Of a stretch of 64,000 bases of DNA, positions 12,636-25,000 are shown in pieces. The stretch comes from Tolypeutes matacus (taxonomy: Eukaryota; Chordata; Mammalia; Cingulata; Chlamyphoridae). The notes under the pieces were generated by a model. The model saw only the letters and a list, made by a program, of their open reading frames with translations, was not told where the DNA came from and ran no database searches. The DNA is taken from assembly GCA_026826555.1 (NCBI GenBank), contig JAKSZT010053764.1, positions 34,720,357-34,784,356 of the forward strand, in the 5' to 3' direction. How positions within the stretch are numbered: the first letter of the stretch is position 1; the number at the start of each line of letters is the position of its first letter. A program made the translations under genes and the position numbers.

Positions 12636-12950
12636 ACTTTCTTTTTTTTTTTTTTTTTTTTTGATTTTTTTTTTTTTTTATTATGGGTAAAAATCAAAAT
12701 TCTCACAATACATACAAACATTTGTAAAATGATATATAAATATATATGCATATATGTGTATTTGCTTACAAAAATGTTGTTTATATATATATATACATAT
12801 ATTTTAAGAGGTGCTTAGATTACCCAAAATATTACACGGAACCCACTCGGATTCCCATGTTGCCCACCTCCCACACCTCGGGTGGAGCCAGTGGCCACTT
12901 GACAGTTTTTTGGGTAGGGAGGGGATGAGCAGTTGAAATACAGGGGCTTC
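12636..12950 (-). mobile_element. Candidate reversed retroelement end with poly-T head
   Basis: Two long T runs (12,640-12,662 and 12,666-12,679) separated by 'ga' open a block whose interior has a TA-rich repeat (12,780-12,795) and then a more GC-rich end (12,830-12,920). A reversed poly-A tail would explain the T runs. I do not recognise the family, and the right-hand end is a guess. Confidence 0.35.
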
Positions 12951-13469
12951 TTTGGGAGTTGGAGGTTGTCCTGAGTACTGTTTTGCTCTTTGATACAGGT
13001 AAAAGTAAAGGTAAGAACCGAAACTATTTAATGAATGTGCAATTATATATTGTTTTTATTCATGATTTTAATGTTTGCATTCATGAAATTTGTTTTTAGA
13101 TGTAAACTCTAGAGAACAGATGTTAAATCTGGTTAACCAACTTCAAACATAGACTGTACTTTAAAAATGAGCATGTAGAAGTTTATTAATTACCTATTTG
13201 TCCTAGAGAAAGAGGAATAGGAGGAGGAGGAGAGGATAATGAAATGATAGCTTAGTAAATCATACTGCTAAGGCATTACCACAAGATAGAAGAGAGACAC
13301 TATAAAACGTGATATTGGAAATTACAGCATTGAAAACAGGCCAAGATTTTTTGGCACTAACCCTTGCTTTTATAGAATGTGCCATTTTTGAAAAGTCTTT
13401 TGATCAATAAATTTTTTTTGCTCCATTCTGTCTACTGATTCACTATCAGAGTCCATTTAACATTCCCTC
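12951..13469. other. AT-rich unique DNA
   Basis: Nothing recognised apart from a short 'gaggagga' purine run near 13,220. Confidence 0.5.
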
Positions 13470-13735
13470 CATCATGTGCAGATCATGAAGGAAATTGCAT
13501 ACCTCAGGAACCAATTAAACCTTAACTCACCTCCTTTTGACCGTTCCTCAGCAGCTGTTCCCAAGGAAAGCTGGAGCGAGCTCAAAGAAAAGTTGCCAAA
13601 GAAAAGCCGCCTTGGAACAGACTCACCTGGAACTCATAGACTCAGTCCGAGTCTGCACCGCCCGGGGCCTTGGCATCTCTCTCGAAGTTGTGATTCCATT
13701 TAGCTTGAGTGTGGTGTTCTGTGCCGGGTGCTAAG
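13470..13735 (-). promoter_or_regulatory. Small CpG-enriched patch with two minus-strand splice-donor-like sites
   Basis: In very AT-rich surroundings, about eight CpG dinucleotides fall between 13,540 and 13,735 (for example accgcccggggcc). On the minus strand two near-consensus donors, CCAG|GTGAGT (boundary 13,627/13,626) and GGAG|GTGAGT (13,531/13,530), lie 96 bp apart. This could be a first exon of a non-coding or distant transcript. It could equally be a decayed gene fragment: plus-strand frames of 65 and 75 codons cross it, but I recognise neither. Confidence 0.3.
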
Positions 13736-13960
13736 GGGAATTTAAAGCATAGATTAGACATGGTTTTTACCCTCAGGAATCTCACAAATTTAATGGCGGA
13801 AATAAGATAAACACACAGTCAATTAAGAGAAAGTAGATACATATGTACACATAAAAATATTGATTTAAGATTGGGAAAGAGAAGGACATAGAGGAAAAGG
13901 ATTTAGATGGTAATCAGGAAAAGCTTGTGCAGTCAGCCTTCACATGAGTTTTAAGGGAAG
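13722..13960 (-). repeat. L2-like fragment, reverse orientation
   Basis: 'tgccgggtgctaagggg', 'tttttaccctcaggaatct' and 'aagataaacacacagtc' follow the order of a reversed L2 3' end. The match is diverged. Confidence 0.45.
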
Positions 13961-14539
13961 GAGAGTTCTGTGTGTTCTGAAGAGAAGGGGACAGCAGAAA
14001 ACAAAAGGTTTTCTTTCTTTTCTCCACCCCCCCACCCCATCCCCCGAGGTCCTGGACTGGAGAAAGTAACTTTCTGCTCAGAGATTCTAAAGCACATCTG
14101 TGTGGCTAATTGACTGGGTCATTAGATGGTGTCATGTAGATATTTTCACTTGGCCTTCTAATAATATGGGATTAGCCAATTTAGAATTTATTTTCTCTGT
14201 CCCTAGTTCTTTACCAAGTAAATTAGTGTAAAATAGTTTCTCTCTTTCATTAAAAAAAAAAAACAACAACAAAAAAACACATACTGATACATTTGACAAA
14301 AATGTTTATATTGCCCATTGTTGAGGAGGAATATGTAATTTCATTTAGGGATGATAGCCTTAATATTTGTTCACGGAAAGCCTAAATTGCTCTAGAATTT
14401 ATGGCCAGCACCACAGTTTGATTTTTAGCTTAGGAAGGTTTGCATAGAAAGTGGCAGCCTAGACTTTGTAGAAAAGTTGCAGAACCCAGGGGAATCCCAG
14501 AGACCTGTATAATCCTCAGCTACATTCCTATGCTCCTCC
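13961..14539. other. Unique DNA, no gene seen
   Basis: Short A and C runs (14,024-14,045, 14,250-14,275). No coding signal. Confidence 0.5.
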
Positions 14540-14561
14540 CAGCGGATAACATTATCCGCTG
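14540..14561. promoter_or_regulatory. Perfect 10+10 bp palindrome
   Basis: Arms CAGCGGATAA and TTATCCGCTG are exact reverse complements separated by the two bases CA. Each arm holds a CpG and a GGATAA/TTATCC word. An AT-rich stretch with forkhead- and homeodomain-like words (aacaaataaattaaag) follows directly. It could be a paired transcription-factor site. Function is inference. Confidence 0.4.
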
Positions 14562-14673
14562 AACAAATAAATTAAAGCAAAGCAAAATAATTGGTATCTT
14601 TAGGCATCTGATGAATGGCTTTCTGCTTTTGGATTTTGTTTTTAGTTTTTCAGTTTCCAACCTTTATAGAGTT

Positions 14674-14676
<3 letters not shown>

Positions 14677-14704
<28 letters not shown>
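14677..14704. repeat. (CT)n microsatellite
   Basis: Uninterrupted CT dinucleotides. Frames translating it as Ser-Leu or Arg-Glu runs are artefacts. Confidence 0.95.
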
Positions 14705-14707
<3 letters not shown>

Positions 14708-14879
14708 TGAATGAAAGGATTTTTTTCTTCGGTGGGGGAATCTTGGGGAGTGGGAGACAGATGGTATCGTTTGCAAAAGGAAAGCTGAGAAATCACACAT
14801 ATATCTTTCAGCTTTGTGGCAAATCTGCTGCCAAAATTCTTGCTTGAAGTGTGTAGTGTGATACAGGCACAGAGGTGTA

Positions 14880-15480
14880 CCAGGCAGGGTGAGGCCAGCC
14901 CGCTGAGGGCAGTGCAATAAATTGCCGAGAGCTGATCCAATGGCAGAACATGGGAGCTATTACACTTTGGCAGCTATTTTATTTTTCCCTTATGAAGTTT
15001 CAGACCTGTCTTGTACACTGAGATAGGTTTCATCTGGTTAAAACTTGTGCTGTATTTAAACTTCCTTCAGATTCATGGAGTTGGAAGAAAAAAAAAATAA
15101 ATAAACCTAACACAACCCATAACACACTGAAATGATGTTGGGGGTGGGAGAGGGGCAGTAATTGTGCCCAGATAATGTTGTCATACTTTGTAAAGCCTTT
15201 AATGCTGGAATTTATTTACTAATGATGCATGGGTTATTGCCCACCATCTGTCTTGTGTTAGCGGTGGGCTGTTTCAGATTATGGTAATGTGTTTCTGATT
15301 TGAGTTGTGTTGAAAGCCAGAACAAGGCATCTCATGTGCAGTCCTCTTTGAGGCCTGCTGTTTTCAATTCCTCTTCACAGAAAGGGCTTTTATTTGATTT
15401 GTTATGGGGATTTTTTTTCTTCTGTTGCCAAAACAGCTGCAAGCCTGGAAGGGAATAAGACACAGGGCCACATCAAACTT
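14880..15480. promoter_or_regulatory. Conserved-looking unique non-coding block
   Basis: This stretch has no repeat signature, balanced base composition, and many short words typical of developmental enhancers, such as taattg, tttaatg, aatttattt, cagataatg and atgatgcat (15,150-15,235). It has no long open frame. It reads like mammalian conserved non-coding sequence, but conservation cannot be measured from one sequence. Confidence 0.3.
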
Positions 15481-15516
15481 GTTAGCTTGTAAAAAAAACA
15501 GAATGTTCCAGGAACA

Positions 15517-15592
15517 AAAAAAAAAAAAAAAAAAAGAAGGAGGTGGGAGGGTAGAGGGAAAGGCAAGAGAGAGAGAGAAAGAAAAAAAGCGT
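15517..15592. repeat. Poly-A and purine-rich tract
   Basis: An A run of about 18, then gga/gag-rich purines and 'gagagagaaagaaaaa'. It could be the decayed tail of a retrocopy. No source sequence recognised upstream. Confidence 0.7.
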
Positions 15593-15984
15593 TAGCGGCC
15601 TACTTGGCTTTCATGTCAAAAGTAAATATAGAGATATTTGCTATTATAAGTATTACAGATCAGATTGCTATATACTTAATACAAGATATCCATTCACACT
15701 AAGCAGAATGGATTTCTTTTGAATAGTTTGAAAAAGTCTTTATGCTAGTGTAAGCAATAAATAAAAGTCTCCAATGAGCTAGCCACCCTTCTCCAGTCAT
15801 CAAACACTCAATAAACAAGCTATTTTTAAAAATATACTGAACAGATTCAGATTTGTTCATGAATGAGGAAAAAAGAAATAGGTAGCAGGCAAGCATTCCT
15901 TGCATGCTGTAAATATTTATCTGGATATGTTTCTCTCACTCTCTTTGTTTTGTTTCTCTTTATCCCTTTGCTAATGATTGGCAA

Positions 15985-16215
15985 ACTATGGTTCTCAACC
16001 ACTTCTATCCAATAGAATAGTCTATATTGTAGAAAATTCGTATTATCTGCCCTGTCAAAAATGGTAGCCACTAGCTTTCTATAGTTATTGAGCACTTAAC
16101 ATGTGACTGGAGTGACTAAGCAACTAAATTTTAAATTTTATTTAATTTTATTTAATTCTAATTTAAATAATCACATGTGGCTAATGGTCACCATATTGGA
16201 AAGTACAGTTCTAGA
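15985..16215. repeat. Old hAT-like (Charlie/MER-type) DNA transposon remnant
   Basis: 'ctatccaatagaatag', 'ttgagcacttaacatgtgac', a central AT-rich part (tttaattttatttaatt) and 'acatgtggctaatgg' followed by 'atattggaaagtacag' match a familiar non-autonomous mammalian element. Its two ends are related to 'ccaatagaa/tattgga' in inverted form. Exact family not named. Confidence 0.5.
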
Positions 16216-16860
16216 ACTAATAAGCCATTTCTTCCCTCTGATACAAGATTTGTAAAATGCACTGTATACCAGCTATGGTTGTGTCAGATTTTTATTGTGA
16301 AGAATTTATTTTGAAAGTTTCTTCCTTGATGTATTATTCAAGGTTAGTAAAGATAAGGCTTTCTTTCAAAAGGCCACTGACAAGTTCTTTCTTAAAGCAA
16401 GTGTATAAATGCTTCTATCTGTTAAAATATGTTTTTACAAGGATATTTAATGTCTCTTATGATGAACAAATAAAAAACCATGAAGAACTGTAACCAGATC
16501 GCTCAAATAATAATATATATATATACTAATACAAAGGATATTCAAGAACTTGTTTTAAATTTACTGCCTATAATTCTCTCAATTCATATCAAATGCAGGC
16601 TAATTGTGGCATATACAGTGTGTTCACAGAGAATCCCCAAACCATATGAAACCATTTTGTGTTGTTTGCTTGTAAAAATTACACTGTACAGATTTTAATT
16701 TTTTTTTTTTTTTTTTTAGAAATTATGAGCTATTTGTTAAAACCAAGTGCATATTGAGGTGACTTTTTCATAGCTTTTCCAGTGATGGAGAAGGTTGTAG
16801 AGAGAGATGATGACATAAAGAGTTATAGAAGTGATAAGTATTCATTATTCCCTTAAACCT
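16216..16860. other. AT-rich unique DNA
   Basis: Contains a T run at 16,700-16,718. Short frames are AT-driven. No gene seen. Confidence 0.5.
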
Positions 16861-17215
16861 ATTCTACCTGGACACTCTTTTAAACTCTATTTCCCAGCCA
16901 TCCTTGCAGTTAGATGTGCATGAGTTCTAACCAATGGGATGGGGAAACAAATAATACATACAGTGTTCAGACCTAAATATTAATGTACTGTTTGTATAAA
17001 TTCTCCTCCTTCCTTTGTCAGATCCAGAAAATCCAGCAAAGAACTCTGAGACCCTAGAAGATGGCCACTAGATGAAAGGAGCTTAGATTCTTGAATGACT
17101 GAGTGGAACAGAGCTGTCTCTCCCACCTAAGCAGATTTAGACTGTGATGTGAAAGAAATGAATCTAACAAAGATTCATCATAACAATGCTAGATATCACT
17201 GAGATTTGGAGGACT
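16861..17215 (+). repeat. Old LTR-like repeat, relative of 10,611
   Basis: Phrases 'tttcccagccatccttgcag', 'ctaaccaatgggatggg', 'gaagatggccactagatg' and 'gagtggaacagagctgtc' follow the order of a common ancient mammalian repeat. Diverged. No target duplication seen. Confidence 0.5.
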
Positions 17216-19289
17216 TTTTTAAAATTCTAAATTAACACCCTAACTGATTCAAGATGGCATCTTGGAGAAGGAGCAGTCAAGACAAGCAGATCTTCCCAAA
17301 GTATGATCTCCATGTCTCTTAACTTCGCTGTTCAAAACTTTAATTCCAACAACGTACTCAGAGGTGTTCATGTTCAGGGAAGAGAATTTACATTATTCAA
17401 GTACCCAAGATGCTAATGTATGAAATGCAAGATCAACTTATTTAATATATTTACTTAAAATGCAATATAGTGCTGCCATGCAGATTAAATATTAGTGAAA
17501 ACATTCTTTACAAGTAGTAAAATTGAAATGGCAAATCAAACATATGTATACGTAGGGTAGAACTCTAACAGCATTTTCCTCATTGTCATAAAAAAAATGA
17601 CCACGGTTTTGTTTCTGAGACTTTGAGACCTTGTTAGTTTCCTCCTATCATTCTCCTTTTGGATACTTTCACTCTTGGCAATTCTGACTTTATAACCTCT
17701 CTCCTGCCCAAATGCTCTTTCTCAGCTTTTCCCACTCATATTAACGACTCAGCTGGATGGCCAGCTTGGCTTGTTAGTGTTCACCATAATATCCATTCTC
17801 AGCACTGCACACTGAACCTGTGAGCAAGCCCTGCCTTGTCCCTCACTGAAATGAACTCATGGCATGTCACAATATCAGTTCAAAAAATGTATTTATGGAT
17901 GGCACCTACTCATCTGGTGTTAAGGCAGGGATTCAAACTAAATAATAATCAGAAGGTTGCTGAGCAGCTGATTAAAGCAAGGAAAGATTATTAGGTCATC
18001 TTACTTGTGACTGTTGATAGGCTAAATGTGTACCACTTACAAATTGGAATGGAACTCTTCTGCTGGTCATCATAAACTTCTCATTATACAATGGTGTGGA
18101 CACATTGAATTTGGTTTTAGGAAACCTTTTTCTAGAAGCCATGGTTACCAGTTCTTTACTATTCATGTTATCTTCTTACTATTCATGTTATCTTCTTACA
18201 AGTTTCAAGTCACTTGATGAAATGTCAGCTTGCATAATATAATTCTATATTACTCTGATATCACTGAGATAATATACATTAATTAGAGCTATAAATTTTC
18301 CCCAATACATCAGTTGTTTTTGTTTCCACATATCAACTAAGAGAGCCTGATATGTGTGTCTCAATATGAAAACTTCTTTGTATGGCATAAAATGGATCTT
18401 GGGGTTGAGTTCCCAAAGCCATCAATTATAGTCTAAATATAAGGCTTTTTGTCCTATACATACTAGATTAGTAAATCATGGATACCCAAGAATAATGCTC
18501 CAGACCCAGTCCGAGAAACCCTGTTTTAGATTAACTAATAGAATGATTTAGAAAAATTTAGAAGGAAACATTTGTTATGCTGATACACTGTGATACCAAA
18601 ATGTGTTATGATCACGAAAGAGCAGTTTGTTGGAATAAAAACAAAATTTAAAGATCAAACATTTAAAGTCTGGAAAGACCAACTAGTTTAAATTTTTAAA
18701 TCTTATTTCTGTATATCAAATGATAATACCCATTGAGCAGATGGAGGCAGGAAACTTTAGGTCTGTGTTCACATTTATGAAAAAGCAATATAAGGCTGGA
18801 GGCCTGAAGTCAAGCTATCTTTTAAAGGATATTGGCATATCATCAGCCTAGAAGCATATATTACACTTCCAATTTAGTGACATTTTTATTTTACAGAATA
18901 AATTACTGAAAAGCATTTTTATTACTTTGATAATCAAATTACTATGGAATAAGTATTTAGACAACGTTTTATCATCACGTTAAAGCTTCCATTTTATATT
19001 ATCAAAATGCTTAACAGCCTGCAAAATCCACAATTAACTAAATATAGAAAGGAGAAAGAAATAGGATTCATGAATTTTAAGTTAAAAAAAAAATGTCAAA
19101 ATATAAACTTCAAAGTAAATGTTCCCATAAGGGCAGTTTTATCTGCAATTGGAATCATTTGTCTTACTTACTCAAATTATGACTATAGAGTTGAAGAAAA
19201 GAACTCAGGCCAATTAATGTTTCACATTCCCAATATGTATGGAAAAAGAACAAACTCTATAGCATTTCCAAGTAGTGTTTAACTATCCT
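17216..19289. other. Unique AT-rich DNA
   Basis: A 22-bp word containing 'actattcatgttatcttctt' is tandemly duplicated at about 18,157-18,199. The open frame at 19,007-19,282 has no family resemblance and low-complexity Lys/Asn-rich composition, so I do not call it a gene. Confidence 0.5.
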
Positions 19290-20378
19290 GGTCTTTGAAA
19301 CTTCTCTGTTTCATGGGGTGGTTGATTCCTGCAGGCTGTGCATCCTAGGCCCTATTAATGTTGGGTTCCACCTGGATTCAGTCAGTGAGTGATACTGGGG
19401 AGGATGAGCCATTATTTTTTTCCCTCATGTTCTCTGCCTCTAGTAGCCTCTCTATATGTAGCTATGTGTCCTCCATACTGTTATCTCCCACATGACAAAA
19501 TCTGCCATGATTCCAGATTCTTTTGGGAATCCCTGAACTCAGGCAGCCTCTAGGTAACTTACTTCTCTTTACTCCTCCATCAAGGGGAGGTATCAGCTTT
19601 TTGCTTAACTTCTAGGTTGTCTTGCCACCCCCTACCCAGCTCCCTACCACTTTTATCATCTACCTGGATTAATTTCTCTCTTTTTTAAATTCTTACAGAA
19701 CCTTTGTTGGACCTTAACTGATGTTCTAACTGTATCTCCTATAAGATGTAGAAGTTTTCTATTGCTTGTTAGTGCCCCTTCAGGGACAGATATAAAGAAA
19801 TACATTGGATATGAAAGGAAGCACAATAAAACACCAAATATTTCTGTAGGAGTAAAGAAATCAAACACCCATTCCAATAAATTGAATGCCTAGATTATAT
19901 TCAGATGATTTATTTACTATTTATGCTTCCTTGATATAATACAATTCACTGGAAAATAGGCAGGTCCATCCTTAATTCAGTCCAAGATAGTTTAAAACAT
20001 AAATATCTTAAAAGGACTTTGTGAAAATATCCTATACCCGTATAACCAACTCATGTTGGCTAGACAGTGTAGGATAACACCTGGTATGAATTTTGAGGGT
20101 AATGTATGACTATTAAATAGCCTTTTCCTTTCTTAATGGCCATAGGTTGAAAATGAAGTTTGGACTGGGTCACTTCATTACTAAATATGTTGCTACTAAA
20201 ACAAGCTAAGTTGCAGAAAAGAAAATACAATATATTAAGGGGCTGATATCTAGTCCTTGATTTATTGCAGCAGATATGGAAATTTTTGTAATACCTTATG
20301 ATCTCTATACTTATATAATATCTCAGGGGTCACATGTGGAATCATCAAATGAAAAACTGGTCAAATTTTAATGGGCCC
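19290..20378. other. Unique DNA, possible old repeat in the left part
   Basis: 19,300-19,640 is richer in C and T, with phrases such as 'catgattccagattc', and may be a decayed interspersed repeat I cannot name. The rest is AT-rich and empty. Confidence 0.4.
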
Positions 20379-20996
20379 TGTATTAGTCAGCCAAAGGGGT
20401 GCTAATGCAAAGTACCAGAACTCTGTTGGCTTTTTTTAAAAAAGGTATTTATTTGGGGGAGAAGTTTACAGTTACCAGGCCATAAAGAGTCCAACTCAAG
20501 GTACCATAAGAGGTACTTTCTCACCCAAAATCTGTTGCCATGTGTTGATGCAAGATGGCGGATCATGTCTGCAGGTTTCATCCTTCCTCCTTCCTCTTAA
20601 GGCTCCGTGGTCACAGCTTCTTCCAATCTCAGCTGTGGGCTGGCATAAGGCTTGTCTCTCTCCCTGGGGCTCATTTCTTTCCAAGCTCAGCTTCTCTGGT
20701 CTCTTCACAAGGTCAGCTGTAGACTATCAGGCTCACCTCTCTTCCTGGAACACTCTCTCTTCCTGCTTCTGTGTGTCTACTTCCCTGTGAGAGTCTGTTT
20801 TATCCCCACCAAGAGTTTGGGGACTCAAACTGAGTCATCCTAATGACGTGGTCAAATAAAAGCCCCAATCTTGATTTATTAAAGTAAAAGTGAAACCTCG
20901 TCTAATACAAGCTAATATACCCAGAGGAACCGAACAGTTTACAAACACAATCCAATATCTATTTTTGGAGTTCATAAACAATACCAAACTGCCACA
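20379..20996 (-). mobile_element. Solo LTR of a xenarthran endogenous retrovirus-like element, copy 1
   Basis: On the plus strand the element runs from TGTATTAGTCAGCC to AACTGCCACA, so on its own strand it starts TGTGGCAGTT and ends in TACA, the TG...CA ends of an LTR. Exact 5-bp target duplications GGCCC lie at 20,374-20,378 and 20,997-21,001. A reversed AATAAA (20,448-20,453) marks the polyadenylation region. A 5-bp duplication fits the ERVL/MaLR class. There are no internal viral genes, so this is a recombined solo LTR. Related copies lie at 30,186 and 37,767. Confidence 0.9.
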
Positions 20997-21001
20997 GGCC
21001 C

Positions 21002-23520
21002 TCTTTCTATAATCCTCCATTGTAAATGCTTTGATAAAGTCCAAGCATATATGCTTCATATATTAACCTCCAATATTGTTGCCATCAGCATCTTCTTTAG
21101 TAATTGTATTAAGAAAAGCCCCAAGATAGACAATATCTCCTCTACATTATTAGTAGCACCTGTTTGCTTATTACCTACAATACTCTAAATATAAATATGT
21201 ATTTTTCTAAATAGTATGAATTATTTTGCTAAATGTATAGATGAATAATTCCCATGATTAATCCCATTTCATGTCTGATAGGCTTCAATAATGGCTGCTA
21301 GGAAGATGAAACATAAAACATTATCATCAACAACAAAATCCCTGCTATTTTCCTTAACATATAATGCTTAACCTTTGGAATAACCAAATAAACCTTTAAT
21401 AAGTAAAGGCGACCCCCAATTTGACTACCTTGTGTATCTACCTGAAGTATCTCTCACTCTGCTATGTAGATTTAGATCATATAGTCAGAATCAAAGCATC
21501 CTTCCTTCTGATATAAAACATCCATATTTCTAAAACCCAACTTTAAGTAGTAGCGCATTGGAGCTACACATTTAATATCCATGGTTTTGATGAATCACAA
21601 GCAGCCTAGGCCATAAGACCCATATCTGCTATGATTTATAATTTACAGAGTCCTGGATTTGCATCAGACAAGCAGTGGTGCTGGCCTGTGGGAAGGAAGA
21701 ACTCAACTAATGATCAAACTCAGAACCTACTGCTCAAAGCAGTTTTCTTCTTCTTCTTTTCTTAAGCTCACTATTGGTATTTGCAGATTTGGTTATGCAA
21801 GACTGGATGTAGCCTTGGATAAAATCAAAATGGTACCTGACACATAGTGTTAAATTTTTTTGGATTGTTGACTTGTATCTCTATCTTCCATTTTCCTTCT
21901 CTCACAGCAGCTTCCCTACACTTCTCAAGTTTTGCTCTTGTGTGGTATAATGAATAATTATCTATGTTAGTGTATCTCCACAAACCAATACTATACTTCA
22001 GTAAATAAAAAGGTAAGTGTCCTTCTTGGATTTTTTTCCTGAAATTTCAAATTAAGCTAAATAGCATGAACCTCAAAGTAAATAAAAGCAATGGAATTTT
22101 AGAGAAAATTTTTAAAATTTTCTTTTAAAAGATACAAAAATTTTATTTTTCTCTCTTGGTCACAAGATATCAATGTGCACATTGAGTATGCTTATTTATC
22201 ACAAAAATTCCCTCTACAGGTTGTGGATAAGAAAGAGCAAATTGGCTATGTAAACCAAACCTGCTTTGCTTTCTTTCAGAGCCAGAAAAGAGTATAAGGA
22301 AGCACTGCCGATATTATATAATAGCATATTATGCACATTATAGATCATAGATTATATTAACATGCTGAATATTCTGTTTTTCAATTGTTTATGACATTCC
22401 CCCTCTCCCCAAGATTCTGCTATTGTCCATTGATGCTGTGTTTCCTTCTTTGGCAAGTTGGGAAGCAAGATCTTATAAGTCTACTGCCTGGCAATTATGC
22501 ATTGATGTCTGTTAAAAGATGTCATCTTTATTCAATTATGTAACTTTCCTATAATAGCATGTAGATAAATATTCCATAATAAGAAACTTAGGAAATATCT
22601 TTCCTATTTTGATAAGAAAAAAGAATATTCAACCTCTGGCTTGTGTTTGTTTTGTTTTGTTTCTGAAAATTTTTAAATTAGTAACTTAAACGCTGAGGTT
22701 TTTTTAAAAGGGACATTTTGGCTTTGATTGACTTTTGAATTAATACCAAGATTTTGAAAGCAGGCACTTTCTAAACTATTTGAATAATTGTAAACAGCAC
22801 CTTTAAGTCTGGTGCAATCAGAACTGAGTCTATCATAGAGTTTATCTGTCATATATCATGCCGACCAAATATAAGTTACAAAATTATGTATTCTGAATGA
22901 ATGCCTCAGCTTGGAAGAGATTCAAGAAAGGATCTAGTATACACTGAAATGGGAAAAGAGTGATATAAAAAATACAGATAAACAAATTGGGAGCATTTTA
23001 TTGAACAAATTACTTTCAACACGCAGTCATTGAGGAAAAGAATCTGGCTAGCATACTCCTGGTTGAGGTTAGTATTTTTGAGGAAGAAAGGGAAAATGAG
23101 CAGGAGAAAGGGGAAAAAGAGAGGTAGCAGAAATGGTGGCTTATCTCATGGACTGTCCTCCAGTGGACATACAGAATCCAGATCCTCCGGAAGAGTAGAG
23201 GAAACCCCCAGCATGATCATGATGTCATCTAAGAATTAAGAAGCCACCCCAAATCAAAGACAGGTGTGTTAAGAAGCCAGCTTAAGAAAATTGGCAACCA
23301 ATGGCACAAGAGCTGAGAGCATCCAAGGGTAGAGTTATCTCTTCACAGTAGCCAGGCATGTGAATGAACATACTCATTTATGCTAGGGAGAGATTCCCTG
23401 TCTTAGACCCCTAGTCTTTTAATTTTATTTTCCTAATTAAAAAAAAAATACTAATGGTAAAGTAAGTTCTAAAAATACTCATTTTTTGCCTTCATTCAAC
23501 ATGAATGAAGCTCCTGTTGT
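21002..23520. other. Unique AT-rich DNA, no gene seen
   Basis: A Lys/Arg-rich 69-codon frame at 23,030-23,239 comes from a purine-rich stretch and has no recognisable domain. No young repeats. Confidence 0.5.
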
Positions 23521-25000
23521 GTCAGGCACTATTTTAGGAGATAGGGATCTATCTAACCTATCTATCTAACTATCTAACCACTAAGAAAAAATCTTGCTAA
23601 CATATAATATTCCAATTTGAGCAATAATGAATAACTAAATAAACAAAACTAATACATACGTATTTACATGCAAGTATATATGTATTTTTACGTGCATGTA
23701 TATTTGTATGCATGGATGTGTGTATATATATTTGCATGTATTTATGTGTGTATTATATGTGTGTGTGTGTGTACACACATTTGCAAATAGATTCCAAAGA
23801 GGAGGATACAGCATGGTAAAGGGAATCTAGAAGGTTTGGTGGGAGGTTTGCTATTTATAAAGGGAAGTCAGGGAAGGCTTCACTGATAAAGTTGTATCTG
23901 AGTTGAAACCTAAAGAAAGAGAGGGAGCAAGTCGTGTATACACAGAGGGAAGAGTATTCCAGGTGGAGTGAACAGAAATTGCAAAGGGATTGAATCAAAT
24001 GTGCCAGGAATTTTTGAGGAATTTTGAGGAAGCCTCTAAGAGTTCAGGACAGCAGGAGAAGGATGACTGAAGGAGAGAGAAATAGAAAATTAGGTCTGAG
24101 AAGTAGTGAAGGCGTCTGTGTAAGGTCTCAAAGGCCTTGGTTTGGACTCTGAATTCATTGGAGAGATTTAGCAGAGGAGACATGCACAGAATGAGGTTTT
24201 GGGGTGATCAGTCTGGTATTCAGGATCAACTAAAGGGAGGAAAGACAGAAGGAGGGGGAACAATTAGGAGTCAATTGCACTTATCTAGGTAAGAGATGGT
24301 GTTGGTTTAGACCAGGATTCTGTAGGTAGAGATGATAAGAAATGGTTGGACACTAGATATATTTGAGGTAGAGACATAAAAATTTACTGCTGGTATGAAT
24401 ATGAAGTAAGGGAGAAAGAAGAGTAAGAATGATGCCAAGCTTTCTAGACTAAGGAATTAGAAGAATAGGGCACCATTTACTAAAATAGCAGGGAGAGAAG
24501 TTTTGAGCATGGAAAGTTGGATCTCTGTTTGGGAAATGTTGAGTTTGAAATGTCTGTGCTACCTCCAAAGGGAAATTTTGAGTAGATAATTATAAATACA
24601 ATATCACAGAGAATATTGGACTAGGGATATACGTTTCAAAAGTCTAGGATTATTAACAGTATTTAAAGTGACAAGGTTGGATGACATTTTCAAGGAAATA
24701 CATATATGTAAAGGAGAGAAGTCCAAGGTTTACTCCTAGTTTTGCCTACATCATTGGTCAGGGAGAAAATGAAGAATGAGCAAAAGACATGAGAAGGATT
24801 AGCTTAGGAGGTAGGAGTAGGCCTGTGAGAAGGTGGGATCCCAGAAATCAGGTAAAGAAAATATTAAAGAAAGATAGTGCTCCCCCATGTCAAGGTCTAG
24901 AAAGGCCTTTTGATTTAGTAACATGGAATGTATTAAGGATATTGACAAGAGATACTTTGGTGATGTGGAAAGAAAAAATGTTAATTGGAATGGGTTTATA
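23521..25000 (+). repeat. Long copy of an old mammal-wide repeat
   Basis: The copy includes 'gtcaggcactattttagg', 'gtcagggaaggcttcac', 'gagtattccaggtgg', 'aaaggccttggtttgg', 'gaaatgttgagtttgaaatg' and 'aaggtttactcctag'. These are in the same order as a very common ancient mammalian repeat and overlap the family of 1,690-2,720. It is interrupted by TA/TG-rich microsatellites at 23,680-23,775. At about 1.5 kb it is unusually long for such an old element. Confidence 0.55.

Noticed and set aside
14611..14940. Frames of 78-96 codons on both strands
   Set aside because: They run through the CT microsatellite, giving Ser-Leu or Arg-Glu runs, and overlap each other.
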